Numbered from the stretch's first letter, positions 50,592 to 59,998 are shown. The stretch: DNA of 64,000 nt from DASXYG01 sp036502625 (GCA_036502625.1 DASXYG010000017.1:17957-81956); one strand, 5' to 3'. A program made the numbers and translations. The notes: generated by a model not told the origin, from the letters alone.

Positions 50592-52043
50592 CTAGCGCGG
50601 GAGGCGGGCGGCGCGGAGGGCGGAGCGGCGGACCTTGCCCGCGTCGTCGCGCAGCGGCCGGTCGGTGCGCTCGAACGTGCGGGGGATCTTGTAGCGGACC
50701 AGCCGCGGTTCCAGGTGGGCGCGCAGCTCGTCGTCGCTCACGTCGCCGTCGGTCTCGATGATCGCGTGCACCACGTTGCCGTAGTCGTCGTCGGGCAGGC
50801 CGATGACCGCGGCGGAGACCACCCGCGGATGCTCGATCAGCGCCGCCTCCACCTCGGCCGGGTACACGTTGGAGCCGCCGACGAGGATCATGTCGCCGCG
50901 CCGGTCGGCCAGGTAGAGGTAGCCGTCGGCGTCGAAGTGGCCCATGTCGCCGAGGGACTCCCAGCCGTCGCGTGCGTTCGCGGTGGCGCCGAGGTAGTGG
51001 TACGTCGTGACGCCGGACGGCGGGCGCATCCAGATCTCGCCGACCTCACCGGGCGGCAGGTCACCGCCCTCGGCGTCGCGCGCGACCATCTCGCCGGACA
51101 CCACGCGGCCCACCGAGCCGGGGTGCGCCAGCCACTCGTCGCCGCTGATGATCGTGGACGACTGCGACTCGGTGCCGGCGTACAGCTCCATGATCCGCGC
51201 CGGCCCCAGCCAGTCGATCCACGCCCGCTTCACCGCCGGCGGGCAGGGCGCGGCCAGGTGGAAGACCGTGCGCACGGACGACAGGTCGTACGCCAGCCGC
51301 CGCTCCTCGGACAGCTTCAGGATGCGGCTCATCATGGTGGGCACGGCGTAGAACCAGGTGACGCGGTGCTCCTCGGCCAGCGCCAGGGACCGCTCGGCGT
51401 CGAAGCGGCCCATCACGACGACGTGGTTGTGCAGCATCAGCGCCATCAGCGAGAACATGAACGGCGCGTTATGGTACAGCGGGCCGGTGCACAGGAACAC
51501 GCCGTCCGGCTCGATGCGCAGGCTCGGCGCGCGCGACGTGACCTCCTCGTACACCCCGCGCCCGCCGGCGACGATCACCTTCGGGCGCCCGGTGCTGCCG
51601 CCGGAGGTCGGCGCCTTCCACGACGGCGGCACCGCGGGCGGCAGCGGCGCGGCAGAGACCGAGGCGTCCGGGGCGAAGTCCGCGGGCAGCCAGGGCCGCC
51701 CGTCCGGCGCTTCGAGCCCGACGACCACGGCGGGGTCGGCGACCTCGATCAGCGCGGCCAGTTCCCCGGGCGGCAGCCGGTACGACACCGGCTGCGGCAC
51801 CGCGCCCAGTTTCCACGCGCCCAGCGCCGCCGCGTAGAACGCGATCGAGTTCGGCAGCGCGATGGAGACCAGGGAGTCCTGCCCGGCGCCGTGCGCGGCC
51901 AGCACCCGGGCCCACTGGTTGGCGCTCCGCTCCAGCTCGGCGAAGCTCACGGTGACGTCGTCGTGCGTGACGGCCGGATCGTCCGGATGCTTCGCGGCCA
52001 GCTCTCCGAACGCGACCCCAAGCGGCGTACCCGACTCGTCCAC
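50592..52043 (-). CDS. Acyl-CoA synthetase / AMP-dependent ligase
   Basis: The 483-residue ANL-family ligase shows the ATP loop TSGGSTGRPKVIVAGG, ELYAGTESQSSTI, the hinge DADGYLYLADRRGDMI and the C-terminal lysine context RDDAGKVRRSAL, and lacks the linker domain of acetyl-CoA synthetase. It should activate a carboxylic acid to the CoA thioester. The GTG start follows GGAGGGG. It is divergent from a TetR gene across 110 bases, which suggests the regulator controls acid degradation. Confidence 0.9.
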   Translation of the reverse strand: MDESGTPLGVAFGELAAKHPDDPAVTHDDVTVSFAELERSANQWARVLAAHGAGQDSLVSIALPNSIAFYAAALGAWKLGAVPQPVSYRLPPGELAALIEVADPAVVVGLEAPDGRPWLPADFAPDASVSAAPLPPAVPPSWKAPTSGGSTGRPKVIVAGGRGVYEEVTSRAPSLRIEPDGVFLCTGPLYHNAPFMFSLMALMLHNHVVVMGRFDAERSLALAEEHRVTWFYAVPTMMSRILKLSEERRLAYDLSSVRTVFHLAAPCPPAVKRAWIDWLGPARIMELYAGTESQSSTIISGDEWLAHPGSVGRVVSGEMVARDAEGGDLPPGEVGEIWMRPPSGVTTYHYLGATANARDGWESLGDMGHFDADGYLYLADRRGDMILVGGSNVYPAEVEAALIEHPRVVSAAVIGLPDDDYGNVVHAIIETDGDVSDDELRAHLEPRLVRYKIPRTFERTDRPLRDDAGKVRRSALRAARLPR

Positions 52044-52127
52044 GCGACCCCTCCCAGCGTCCCGACCGGTCGGTATGAATCCTGGCCGTTCCCGGCCCCG
52101 CCCGTCAACGCCCCGGATTGCCCGCGG

Positions 52128-52163
52128 CTGAACATGTGGTTAGTGTACTGAACATGAGTTCAG
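52128..52163. promoter_or_regulatory. Repeated operator-like element overlapping the TetR start
   Basis: CTGAACATG occurs at 52128 and 52148, exactly 20 bases apart. The second copy is part of CTGAAC-ATGA-GTTCAG (52148-52163), a perfect 6-base-arm palindrome whose centre is the TetR start codon. The first copy is an imperfect version ending GGTTAG. Likely autoregulatory. Confidence 0.55.
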
Positions 52164-52840
52164 CCCTGCCTGGCGGTGCGCGGCCCGAGGATCTGACCGC
52201 ACCGGCCAAGATCCGCAGCGCCGCCATCGCCCACCTGGCCCGCGACGGCTTCCAGAAGGCGAACCTGCGCGCCATCGCGGCCGACGCCGGGGTCAGCGCC
52301 GGCCTGATCTTCCACCACTTCGGCAGCAAGAAGGGCCTGCTCACGGCCTGCGACGAGCGGGTGCTCGGCGTGCTGACGGAGCGGGCGCGCACGGCCGGCC
52401 GCGCGTCCGGGTCGGGGCTGCACGACCTGCACCGCGCGTACGTCTCGGACCCCGAGGACTACCGCGTCCACGTGCAGTACATGGCGCGCGCCATCGCCGA
52501 GGACACCCCGGCCGCCGAACGGTTCGTGGCCACGCTCGTCGAGGAGTCCGAGGAGATCTTCCGCGCCGGCGCGGCGGACGGCTCGATGCGCGAGTCGTCC
52601 GACCCGCGCGCGCTCGCCGTGCTGAACGTCCTGATCAGCCAGGCGCTGCTGACGATGCCGCCGCCGCTCGCGCGGGCGCTGGGCGCCGAACGGCTCGGCC
52701 CCGAGGTGCTCGCGCGCATGGCGGTGCCCGCGCTCGAGCTGTTCACCCGCGGGCTCTACACCGACGACACGCTCCTGGAGGCCGCCCGGGACGCGTGGGC
52801 ATCCGCGCGGCCCGCATCATCGCGAAAGACGGAGGACTGA
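52154..52840 (+). CDS. TetR-family transcriptional regulator
   Basis: The 228-residue protein has RSAAIAHLARDGFQKANL followed by the helix-turn-helix RAIAADAGVSAGLIFHHF and GSKKGLLTACD. The ligand domain is of normal size with a basic C-terminal tail. It precedes a Ppm/LCM-type methyltransferase gene by four bases, so both are co-transcribed. It faces an acyl-CoA synthetase gene. The palindrome at its start codon suggests strong autorepression. Confidence 0.9.
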   Translation: MSSALPGGARPEDLTAPAKIRSAAIAHLARDGFQKANLRAIAADAGVSAGLIFHHFGSKKGLLTACDERVLGVLTERARTAGRASGSGLHDLHRAYVSDPEDYRVHVQYMARAIAEDTPAAERFVATLVEESEEIFRAGAADGSMRESSDPRALAVLNVLISQALLTMPPPLARALGAERLGPEVLARMAVPALELFTRGLYTDDTLLEAARDAWASARPASSRKTED

Positions 52841-52844
52841 CCAC

Positions 52845-53714
52845 ATGGGCGACACACGTCCGGCAATGGCGCCGGCACAAGAGAGCCTGTACCTCACCCT
52901 GGGCGGCCGCGCGCTCGACAGCCGCATGCCGCGCCCCTTCCTCGGCGACCGCCTGGCCGACGAGGTCCTCAAGGCGAGCGGGCGCGACCTGTCCGAGTTC
53001 CGCACGCTCGGCGACACCGCGAAGATCGACCCGAGCAAGGTGTTCGACATCGCGGTGCGGGCGAAGCGGATGGACGACGCGGTGCGCGCGTTCGCCGCCC
53101 GCCACCCCGACGCGGTCGTCCTCGACCTGGGCGCCGGGCTCGACACCCGGATGGCCCGGGTCGCGCCCCCGGCCACCGTGGACTGGTACGACGTCGACGT
53201 CCCCGAGGTCATCGCGCTCCGCCGCGAGCTGATCCCGTCCGCGGCGGCCGGCCACGTGATCGCCGCCGACGTCACCGACCCCGGCTGGCTCGACGACGTG
53301 CCCGGCGACCGGCCCGCCGTCATGGTCGGCGACGGCCTGATCGGGTTCCTCACCCAGGACGCCATGATCGCCCTGTTCGACCGCCTCACCCGCCACTTCA
53401 CGCGCGGCGGCGAGCTGGCGTTCAACCAGTACACGACGTTCTCCGTGTGGGCGCTGAAGCACCTGAGCGGCTTCGCGGCGATCGCCGGCGGCGCGGTCAA
53501 CCCCGGCTTCAACGACCCCCGCCAGCCCGAGCGCTGGGTCCCGGCGCTCCACCTGGCCGAGGAGCTCCTCCTGACCCGCGCCCCCGAGGTCGCCCTGTTC
53601 CCGGCAAGCGGCAGGGCGGTCGTACGGATGATCGCGTGGAGCCGCACCATGTCCCGCCTGTTCGGCACGGTGGTGCTCCGCTACCGCTTCCCGGGCGCGA
53701 AGGCCGGGGCCTAG
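52845..53714 (+). CDS. LCM/Ppm-family SAM-dependent methyltransferase
   Basis: The 289-residue protein matches the leucine-carboxyl-methyltransferase-like family common in actinobacteria: VFDIAVRAKRMDDAVRAF, VVLDLGAGLDTRMARV with the SAM loop, WYDVDVPEVIALRREL and the VGDGLIGFLTQDAM segment. Members methylate small acids or polyketides. The ATG at 52845 follows GGAGG. It is coupled to the upstream TetR gene and converges on the Clp ATPase gene. Confidence 0.88.
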   Translation: MGDTRPAMAPAQESLYLTLGGRALDSRMPRPFLGDRLADEVLKASGRDLSEFRTLGDTAKIDPSKVFDIAVRAKRMDDAVRAFAARHPDAVVLDLGAGLDTRMARVAPPATVDWYDVDVPEVIALRRELIPSAAAGHVIAADVTDPGWLDDVPGDRPAVMVGDGLIGFLTQDAMIALFDRLTRHFTRGGELAFNQYTTFSVWALKHLSGFAAIAGGAVNPGFNDPRQPERWVPALHLAEELLLTRAPEVALFPASGRAVVRMIAWSRTMSRLFGTVVLRYRFPGAKAGA

Positions 53715-53725
53715 ACGGCGGCCGG

Positions 53726-56287
53726 TCAGGACGTCGCGAACGTCAGCCGGCCGTCCGCGACGCCGACCGTCACCGTCTGGCCGGACGACAGCTTGCCGTC
53801 CAGCAGCATGCCGGACAACGGGCCGTCCACCTCGCGCTGGATGGTGCGGCGCATCGGGCGGGCGCCGAACTCCGGCTGGTGGCCCTCGCGGGAGATCCAG
53901 TCGATCGCCTCATCGGTGAACGCGATCGATACGTCCTGCGCGGACAGCCGGCGCCGCGTCTCCTCCAGCAGCAGCTCGGTGACCTGCCGCAGCTCGGCGG
54001 TGTCGAGCCGGCGGAAGATGATCACCTCGTCGATGCGGTTCAGGAACTCCGGGCGGAACTCCTGCCGCAGCCGCGACATGACCTGGTCGCGCATGGACCG
54101 CGCGCCGTCGCCCGAGCCGCCCGCGCCGAACCCGATGCCGTCGCCGGCCCGGCCGATCAGCTCCGAGCCGAGGTTGCTCGTCATGATCAGCACGGTGTTC
54201 TTGAAGTCGACCGTACGGCCGTGGCCGTCGGTGAGCCGCCCGTCGTCGAGCACCTGGAGCAGGATGTTGAAGACGTCCGGGTGGGCCTTCTCGATCTCGT
54301 CGAGCAGCACGACGCTGTACGGGCGGCGGCGTACGGCCTCGGTGAGCTGCCCGGCCTCGTCGTAGCCGACGTAGCCGGGCGGCGCGCCGACCAGCCGCGC
54401 CACCGTGTGCCGCTCGGAGAACTCGCTCATGTCCAGCCGGATCATGTGGTCCTGGTCGCCGAACAGCGCCTCGGCCAGCGCCCGCGCCAGCTCGGTCTTG
54501 CCCACGCCGGTCGGGCCGAGGAACAGGAAGCTGCCGACCGGCCGCTGCGGGTCGGCCATGCCCGCGCGCGACCTGCGCACGGCCTCGGCGACGGCGGCGA
54601 CCGCCTCGTCCTGGCCGATCACCCGCTCGTGCAGGTGCCCCTCCAGGTTCATCAGCCGGTCGCGTTCCTCGGCGGTCAACTGGCTGACCGGGATACCGGT
54701 GCTGCGCGACACGACGTCGGCGATGTCGTCGACGGTGACCTCGGGCGCGCCGCCCGGTGTGCCGCGCGCCAGCTCGATCTGCCGCTCCAGCTCCCGCATC
54801 TGGTCGCGCAGCTCCGAGGCACGTTCGTACGTCTCGTCCGCGACGGCCTGCTCCTTGTCGCGGCTGAGCCGCGCGAGCCGCTGCTCCATCTCCCGTACGT
54901 CGGCCTTCGGGGTGCGGGTGCGCAGGCGGACGCGGGCGCCCGCGGTGTCCATGAGGTCGATGGCCTTGTCCGGCAGGAACCGGTCGGTGACGTAGCGGTC
55001 GGACAGCTCGGCCGCGGCCACGAGCGCGTCGTCGGTGTAGCGCACCTGGTGGTGCGCCTCGTACCGGTCGCGCAGGCCGCGGAGGATCTCCACGGTGTCC
55101 TCGACGGACGGCTCGGAGACCAGCACGGGCTGGAAGCGGCGCTCCAGCGCGGCGTCCTTCTCGATGTTCTGCCGGTACTCGTCGAGCGTGGTCGCGCCCA
55201 CGATGTGCAGCTCGCCGCGGGCCAGCGCCGGCTTCAGCATGTTGCCGGCGTCCATCGAGCCGTCGGCGCCGCCGCCCGCGCCGACCATGGTGTGCAGCTC
55301 GTCGATGAAGATGATCAGGTCGTCGCCGTTGTCCCTGATCTCGTCGATGACCTTCCGCAGCCGCTCCTCGAAGTCGCCGCGGTAGCGGGTGCCCGCGACG
55401 ATGCCGGACATGTCGAGCTGGACGACCCGCTTGCCCGCGAGGGTGTCCGGCACGTCGCCGTCCAGGATGCGCTGCGCCAGGCCCTCCGCGATGGACGTCT
55501 TGCCGACGCCCGCGTCGCCGATCAGCACCGGGTTGTTCTTCGTACGCCGGGACAGCACCTCGACGGTCTGCTCGATCTCGGTCTCGCGGCCGATCACCGG
55601 GTCGAGCTTGCCCGCGGCGGCCAGCTCGGTGAGGTCGCGGCCGTACTGGTCGAGCGTCGGCGTACGGCCGCCGCCCGCACCGCCGCCGCCCGCGCCGCCG
55701 GGACCGGCGAACCCGCCGGGGCCGGCCGGGGCGCGGCCGCTGGACGCCCGCTGGAGCGCGCCGGGCGTGATGCCGGCGCCGCCGAGAACGCGCCCGGCCG
55801 CCGACTCGGGGTTGGCCGACAGCGCGAGCAGGATGTGCTCGGGGCCGATGTAGGACGAGCCGAGCGCGGCGGCCGCCTGGTGGGCGTCCAGCAGCGCGCG
55901 CTTGGCGGCCGGGGTCACGCCGCGCGGCTCGGTGCCGGGCCCGGCCGTACGGGCCGGCGCGGCGTCGGGCGCGTCCTCCGCGGCCTTGCCGTCGCCGCGG
56001 CCGGCGGCGCCGGCCAGCGCGTCGGGGTCGGCGCCCGCGCGGGTGAGCAGGTCACGGGTGGGCTCCGTACGGGCGGCGGCGTACAGCAGATGGTCGGTGT
56101 CGAGGTCCTGGCTGCCCGACTCGGCGGCCCTGCCCACCGCAGCGGCGAGGAGCTGCCGCGCGGGGTCGCTCATCAGCCGGGTGATGTCGATGCGCTGCAT
56201 CGGGCGCCGCGGCGTGCCGGCCCCGAAGAACCGGGCGAACAGGTCGTCGAACGGGTCCCTGTCCCCCGGGCCGAAATAGTCGGTCAT
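53726..56287 (-). CDS. ClpC-type ATP-dependent protease ATPase subunit
   Basis: The 853-residue AAA+ unfoldase has two nucleotide domains: GDAGVGKTS with IIFIDELHTMVGAG, and GPTGVGKTE with VVLLDEIEKAHPD. A UVR-like middle segment (AVADETYERASELRDQMREL) and the IGF loop (GDGIGFGAGG), which docks ClpP, point to ClpC rather than the ClpB disaggregase. The N-terminus, DPFDDLFARFFGAG followed by RIDITRLMSDPARQLL, and a Pro/Ala-rich break in the Clp-N region are typical of a second actinobacterial ClpC-like subgroup. I chose the ATG at 56287 with GGGGGAGGAC upstream. Confidence 0.92.
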   Translation of the reverse strand: MTDYFGPGDRDPFDDLFARFFGAGTPRRPMQRIDITRLMSDPARQLLAAAVGRAAESGSQDLDTDHLLYAAARTEPTRDLLTRAGADPDALAGAAGRGDGKAAEDAPDAAPARTAGPGTEPRGVTPAAKRALLDAHQAAAALGSSYIGPEHILLALSANPESAAGRVLGGAGITPGALQRASSGRAPAGPGGFAGPGGAGGGGAGGGRTPTLDQYGRDLTELAAAGKLDPVIGRETEIEQTVEVLSRRTKNNPVLIGDAGVGKTSIAEGLAQRILDGDVPDTLAGKRVVQLDMSGIVAGTRYRGDFEERLRKVIDEIRDNGDDLIIFIDELHTMVGAGGGADGSMDAGNMLKPALARGELHIVGATTLDEYRQNIEKDAALERRFQPVLVSEPSVEDTVEILRGLRDRYEAHHQVRYTDDALVAAAELSDRYVTDRFLPDKAIDLMDTAGARVRLRTRTPKADVREMEQRLARLSRDKEQAVADETYERASELRDQMRELERQIELARGTPGGAPEVTVDDIADVVSRSTGIPVSQLTAEERDRLMNLEGHLHERVIGQDEAVAAVAEAVRRSRAGMADPQRPVGSFLFLGPTGVGKTELARALAEALFGDQDHMIRLDMSEFSERHTVARLVGAPPGYVGYDEAGQLTEAVRRRPYSVVLLDEIEKAHPDVFNILLQVLDDGRLTDGHGRTVDFKNTVLIMTSNLGSELIGRAGDGIGFGAGGSGDGARSMRDQVMSRLRQEFRPEFLNRIDEVIIFRRLDTAELRQVTELLLEETRRRLSAQDVSIAFTDEAIDWISREGHQPEFGARPMRRTIQREVDGPLSGMLLDGKLSSGQTVTVGVADGRLTFATS

Positions 56288-56617
56288 TGCGTCCTCCCCC
56301 TGGTGGTCGGTCATGGCGCCCGTGACCACGTCCGGCCCCTACCCACTCCCCCTCCCGCTATGACCACATACGCGCCGCCGCGTTGTTTCGCGGTTCGAAA
56401 TGTGGCGAACGCCTCAGGCGACCGCGAATTGCCCGGGCACACCCGAATGGTTTTCCGTGCATTTTTCCTGGACACGACCGGTCCTTCGCCGCCATTTTGT
56501 AATACGCCGGGTCCAGGCGCTAGGGTCCTACACTCAGCACAAGACGGCCGATGGCCGTCACACCGACGGACCGCGCCGCAAAGCGCGGTAGGCAAGAGAA
56601 GGCGGGGGTTGAGCCGC
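56288..56617. other. Divergent intergenic region between Clp ATPase and MHS transporter
   Basis: About 330 bases without a credible gene, less GC-rich between 56340 and 56520. It must hold promoters in both directions. I looked for HrcA/CIRCE, HspR (HAIR) and ClgR-type boxes and found no convincing match. Confidence 0.5.
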
Positions 56618-58027
56618 GTGTCGGGTGGGGCACAGAACGGCCGCGATAAACCGCTGAGCGTGGACGATGTGACGGTCACCGATCCGAGCATTGTCAAGCG
56701 CGCAGTAGGCGCCGCGATGATCGGGAACATCACGGAGTGGTTCGACTTCGGGGTATTCGCGAGCTTGCAGACAACGATCGGAAACGTCTTCCTCAGCCCG
56801 GCCGGCGATACCGTGAAATCGATCGGCACCGCGATCCTGTTCATGGTCGCGTTCACCGTACGACCGATCGGCGGGCTGTTCTTCGGGCCGCTCGGCGACC
56901 GCATCGGCCGTACGAAGGTGCTCTCGATCACCGTCATCCTGATGGCGGCCAGCACGTTCATCATCGCGCTGATCCCCGGCTACGACACGATCGGCATCGC
57001 CGCGCCGATGCTGATGGTGCTGGCCCGGCTGCTCCAGGGCTTCTCCACCGGCGGCGAGTACGGCGGGGCGATGACGTTCATCGCCGAGTACGCACCGGAC
57101 AAACGTCGCGGGTTCTTCGGCAGCTTCCTGGAGTTCGGCACCTGCACCGGCTACCTGTTCGGTTCGGTGATCGCGCTCGGCGTCAACTTCCTCCCACCCG
57201 AGCAGCTCAACTCCTGGGGCTGGCGCATCCCGTTCCTGATCTCCGGGCCGATCGGCATCATCGGCCTGTACCTCCGGCTGAAGCTGGAGGAGACGCCCGC
57301 GTTCAAGGCGGTCGCGAAGGAGTCGGAGGAGCGCGAGGGCAACCAGTCGCTGCGGGAGATCCGGACGATCTTCGCGAAGTTCTGGCGGCCGATGCTGGTC
57401 TGCATGGGCATCGTGCTGGTGTTCAACGTCATCAACTACATGGTGACGACGGTGATGCCGGAGTTCTTCTCGGAGTACAACAAGCCGATGGCGGCGAGCC
57501 ACATCTCCGAGCTGCTGATCATCGGCGTCTACATCGTGATCCTGCTGATCATCACGCAGGTCGGCCGCCTGTCGGACCGCATCGGGCGCAAGCCGGTCAT
57601 GTTCGTCGGCTGCGGCCTGGCCATCGTCGGCGGTGTCCCGGCGGTCCTGCTCGCGAAGTCCGGCTCGGTGGGCCTGGTCGCGCTCGGGCTGTTCATCATG
57701 GCGATCATGCTGACGTGCTTCAACAGCACCTCGCCGAGCACCCTGCCCGCGCTGTTCCCCACCGAGATCCGCTACGGCGCGCTGGCCATCGCGTTCAACA
57801 TCGCGGTGTCGGCGTTCGGCGGCACGACCGAGACCGTGACGCTGACGCTGATCAACGCCACCGGCGACACGAACTGGCCGGGCTACTACCTGATGATCGC
57901 CGGCGCGATCGGCGCGGTCGCGATCTTCTTCATGCGGGAGTCGGCGGGCCGTCCGCTGCTGGGCTCGGCGCCCGCGGTCGCCAACCGCGCCGAGGCCGAG
58001 GAGCTCGTACGGGCCGGGCAGGGCTGA
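56618..58027 (+). CDS. MHS-family MFS transporter (proline/betaine/organic-acid type)
   Basis: The 469-residue symporter has the metabolite:H+ symporter signature: GNITEWFDFGVFASLQTTIG at helix 1, GPLGDRIGRTKVLSITV, LQGFSTGGEYGGAMTFIAEY, and an internal YLRLKLEETPAFK loop. Close family members carry proline/betaine (ProP), ketoglutarate or citrate. GTG at 56618 has GGCGGGGG nine bases upstream; a TTG at 56609 is possible. A perfect terminator follows. Confidence 0.9.
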   Translation: MSGGAQNGRDKPLSVDDVTVTDPSIVKRAVGAAMIGNITEWFDFGVFASLQTTIGNVFLSPAGDTVKSIGTAILFMVAFTVRPIGGLFFGPLGDRIGRTKVLSITVILMAASTFIIALIPGYDTIGIAAPMLMVLARLLQGFSTGGEYGGAMTFIAEYAPDKRRGFFGSFLEFGTCTGYLFGSVIALGVNFLPPEQLNSWGWRIPFLISGPIGIIGLYLRLKLEETPAFKAVAKESEEREGNQSLREIRTIFAKFWRPMLVCMGIVLVFNVINYMVTTVMPEFFSEYNKPMAASHISELLIIGVYIVILLIITQVGRLSDRIGRKPVMFVGCGLAIVGGVPAVLLAKSGSVGLVALGLFIMAIMLTCFNSTSPSTLPALFPTEIRYGALAIAFNIAVSAFGGTTETVTLTLINATGDTNWPGYYLMIAGAIGAVAIFFMRESAGRPLLGSAPAVANRAEAEELVRAGQG

Positions 58028-58040
58028 CCCGCTGAACGGA

Positions 58041-58076
58041 TGAGCGTGCCGGCCAGGGTGGTGGCCGGCACGCTCA
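58041..58076. terminator. Bidirectional terminator
   Basis: TGAGCGTGCCGGCC (58041-58054) and GGCCGGCACGCTCA (58063-58076) are perfect 14-base complements around an 8-base loop. It sits 13 bases after the transporter stop and 17 bases beyond the stop of the small leftward gene. Confidence 0.85.
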
Positions 58077-58093
58077 TTGCCGTCGTGCGGTGG

Positions 58094-58237
58094 TCAGTGG
58101 TCGGTCGCCGGCTCCTCGATCACGATGGCCGCCTTGCGCTCGGCGGCGATACGCGCGCGCAGCCATGCCGTCGCGGTTCCCGCGATGGCCATTCCGACCG
58201 CGGTCTCCAGCGCGAGGGCAACCCACGTCGTCGTCAT
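58094..58237 (-). CDS. Small single-helix membrane protein, 47 residues
   Basis: An ATG at 58235-58237 with TAGGAG seven bases upstream opens a frame for MTTTWVALALETAVGMAIAG and on to a basic then acidic tail ending IVIEEPATDH. Residues about 4-24 form one membrane helix, followed by the amphipathic WLRARIAAERKAA. The strong ribosome-binding site and the terminator just downstream argue that it is real. I do not recognise a family; it may associate with a membrane enzyme or regulator. Confidence 0.6.
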   Translation of the reverse strand: MTTTWVALALETAVGMAIAGTATAWLRARIAAERKAAIVIEEPATDH

Positions 58238-58346
58238 TTTCTGTCTCCTAGTACGCAACGCGAGGTGTGTTCGGGCATCCACTCCCTTCATCGCCGCGCA
58301 CCCCCTCGGTATTTCCGCACCGCCCGGTCACCGTGAGTGAGCTGTC

Positions 58347-59948
58347 TCACACCGTGCCGGAACCGGTCCCGTCGCTGGTCAGCGGCCGGTCGAGGATCAC
58401 GCGCAGGGCGTCCTCCAGGCCGCTTTCGGCGAACTCGCCGGTGCGCCACCCGATGACGCCGTCCGGCCGTACGAGCACCGCGCCGGACGCCGGGTCCACG
58501 CCGTACTTGGCGGCCCACGCGCCGTCCGGGTCGGCCAGGTCGGCGCCGACGACGTACGCCTCGATCGGCACGCCGAGCCGCGCGGCCACCGCCGACGCCG
58601 CGTCGCGCGCGGCGGGCGAGGCGGACAGGAGCACGAACTCCCGGGTGAACAGGTCGCGCGTGGAGACGCGTTCGCCGTCGCGGTCCAGCGGGACGTGCGG
58701 CGCGCGGGTGCCGGGACGGCCGCTGGGCGCGGCCGGGTCCTCGAACATCGCGTGCACCTCGGGCTCGGCCACGAACGCGCCGAAGCCGGGGCTGTAGCCG
58801 AACAGCAGCCGTTCCGAGTCGGCCTCGGGCAGATCGGGGCGCAGCCGCGCCAGGTGCGGCGCCTGCCGCTGGACCATGTTGGCCACCTGCCAGTTCGCGA
58901 TGACCTCGTCGTACGGCCGCCACTCGCGGTCGTGGCTGTCCAGCAGCCCCGCGCCCGCCTGGCCCTTGACCACGGCGGCCAGCTTCCACGCCAGGCGGTA
59001 GCCGTCGAGCATGGCCGTGTTGCCGCCCTGCCCGCCGGTCGGCGGCATGACGTGCGCGGCGTCGCCCACGAGGAGCACGCGCCCGGCGCGGAACCGGTCG
59101 GCCACCCGGTGGGCGATCGGCCAGGTGTCCGCGCCGAGCAGCTTGACGTCGAGGTCGGGGACGCCGGTGAGGACGCGGATCAGCGCGATCGTCTCGGCGT
59201 CCGTCCGGTCCTCGTCCGGGCGCAGGGCCGCGACGTACTCGCCCGGGGTGTCGGTGGACACGAACGCGCCCGCGCCGTCCGGCAGCCCGGGGTTCTGCAT
59301 GTAGTACATGAGGATCGCGGTGTCCGGCACCCTGCCGATCAGGGCGTCGGCGGCGAACAGCACGGTCGAGGTCTCCTCGAACGCGCCGAGCCCGTGCCCG
59401 CCGATGCCGGCCTCCTCGGCCGCGCCGCCGCGGTGGCCGGTCGCGGCCACCAGGTATTCGGCGCGCACCTCGTACGTCTCCTCGGTGACGAGGTCGGTCA
59501 GCACGGCCCGTACGCCATTGGCGCCGTCGGTCCAGGACTCCATGCGCGTGTTGAACCGCAGCTCCGCGCCCAGTTCGGCGGCGCGGGCGGCGATCGCGGC
59601 CTCGGCCTTGGCCTGGCTGGCCATGCCGGTCGGCGCGGGCGAGTACATCTCGTAGTCGGGGAAGCCCTCGGTGAAGCTGTGCATGACGGCGCCGGTGACG
59701 CTCTCGCAGATCTGGATCGTCATCTCCGGCCGCCCCGGCGGAGCCGCCGCCATGATGGCCTCGGCCACCCCGGCGGCGCGGAACGGCTCCATGATCGTCG
59801 GCATCTGGCCGCGCGCCTTCGGCGCCACCGACGTGCCCGGATGCCGGTCGACGACCAGCGCGGGAACACCGTGGTGCGCGAGGAACAGCGCGGTGGTCAG
59901 GCCGCTGAGCCCGGCGCCGGCGATCAGGACGGGGGTCGTTGTGCTCAT
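58347..59948 (-). CDS. FAD-dependent aromatic hydroxylase (PHBH class, three-domain)
   Basis: The 533-residue enzyme has LIAGAGLSGLTTALFLAHHG at the N-terminus, an internal VAATGHRGGAAEEAG replacing the usual DG motif, and LLVGDAAHVMPPTGGQGGN as the second FAD motif. A C-terminal thioredoxin-like domain (FVLLSASPAARDAASA to YGVDPASGAVLVRPDGVIGW) is typical of phenol and polyketide hydroxylases such as RdmE/PgaE. The ATG at 59948 follows GAGGAGATGTC. It is divergent from a MarR gene with a TCGAGATAT repeat between. Confidence 0.9.
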   Translation of the reverse strand: MSTTTPVLIAGAGLSGLTTALFLAHHGVPALVVDRHPGTSVAPKARGQMPTIMEPFRAAGVAEAIMAAAPPGRPEMTIQICESVTGAVMHSFTEGFPDYEMYSPAPTGMASQAKAEAAIAARAAELGAELRFNTRMESWTDGANGVRAVLTDLVTEETYEVRAEYLVAATGHRGGAAEEAGIGGHGLGAFEETSTVLFAADALIGRVPDTAILMYYMQNPGLPDGAGAFVSTDTPGEYVAALRPDEDRTDAETIALIRVLTGVPDLDVKLLGADTWPIAHRVADRFRAGRVLLVGDAAHVMPPTGGQGGNTAMLDGYRLAWKLAAVVKGQAGAGLLDSHDREWRPYDEVIANWQVANMVQRQAPHLARLRPDLPEADSERLLFGYSPGFGAFVAEPEVHAMFEDPAAPSGRPGTRAPHVPLDRDGERVSTRDLFTREFVLLSASPAARDAASAVAARLGVPIEAYVVGADLADPDGAWAAKYGVDPASGAVLVRPDGVIGWRTGEFAESGLEDALRVILDRPLTSDGTGSGTV

Positions 59949-59998
59949 GACATCTCCTCGGTACGGTGGAAAGTCCCAGCCATGGGAACTCTTGGCTG

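Noticed and set aside
56288..56617. HAIR, CIRCE or ClgR box for the Clp ATPase
   Set aside because: GTTCGC-like halves occur but without the required partner at the right spacing.
53447..58027. A 1526-codon open frame running antisense through the Clp ATPase gene
   Set aside because: Only its last third (from 56618) has protein-family similarity; the rest is an antisense shadow produced by high GC content.
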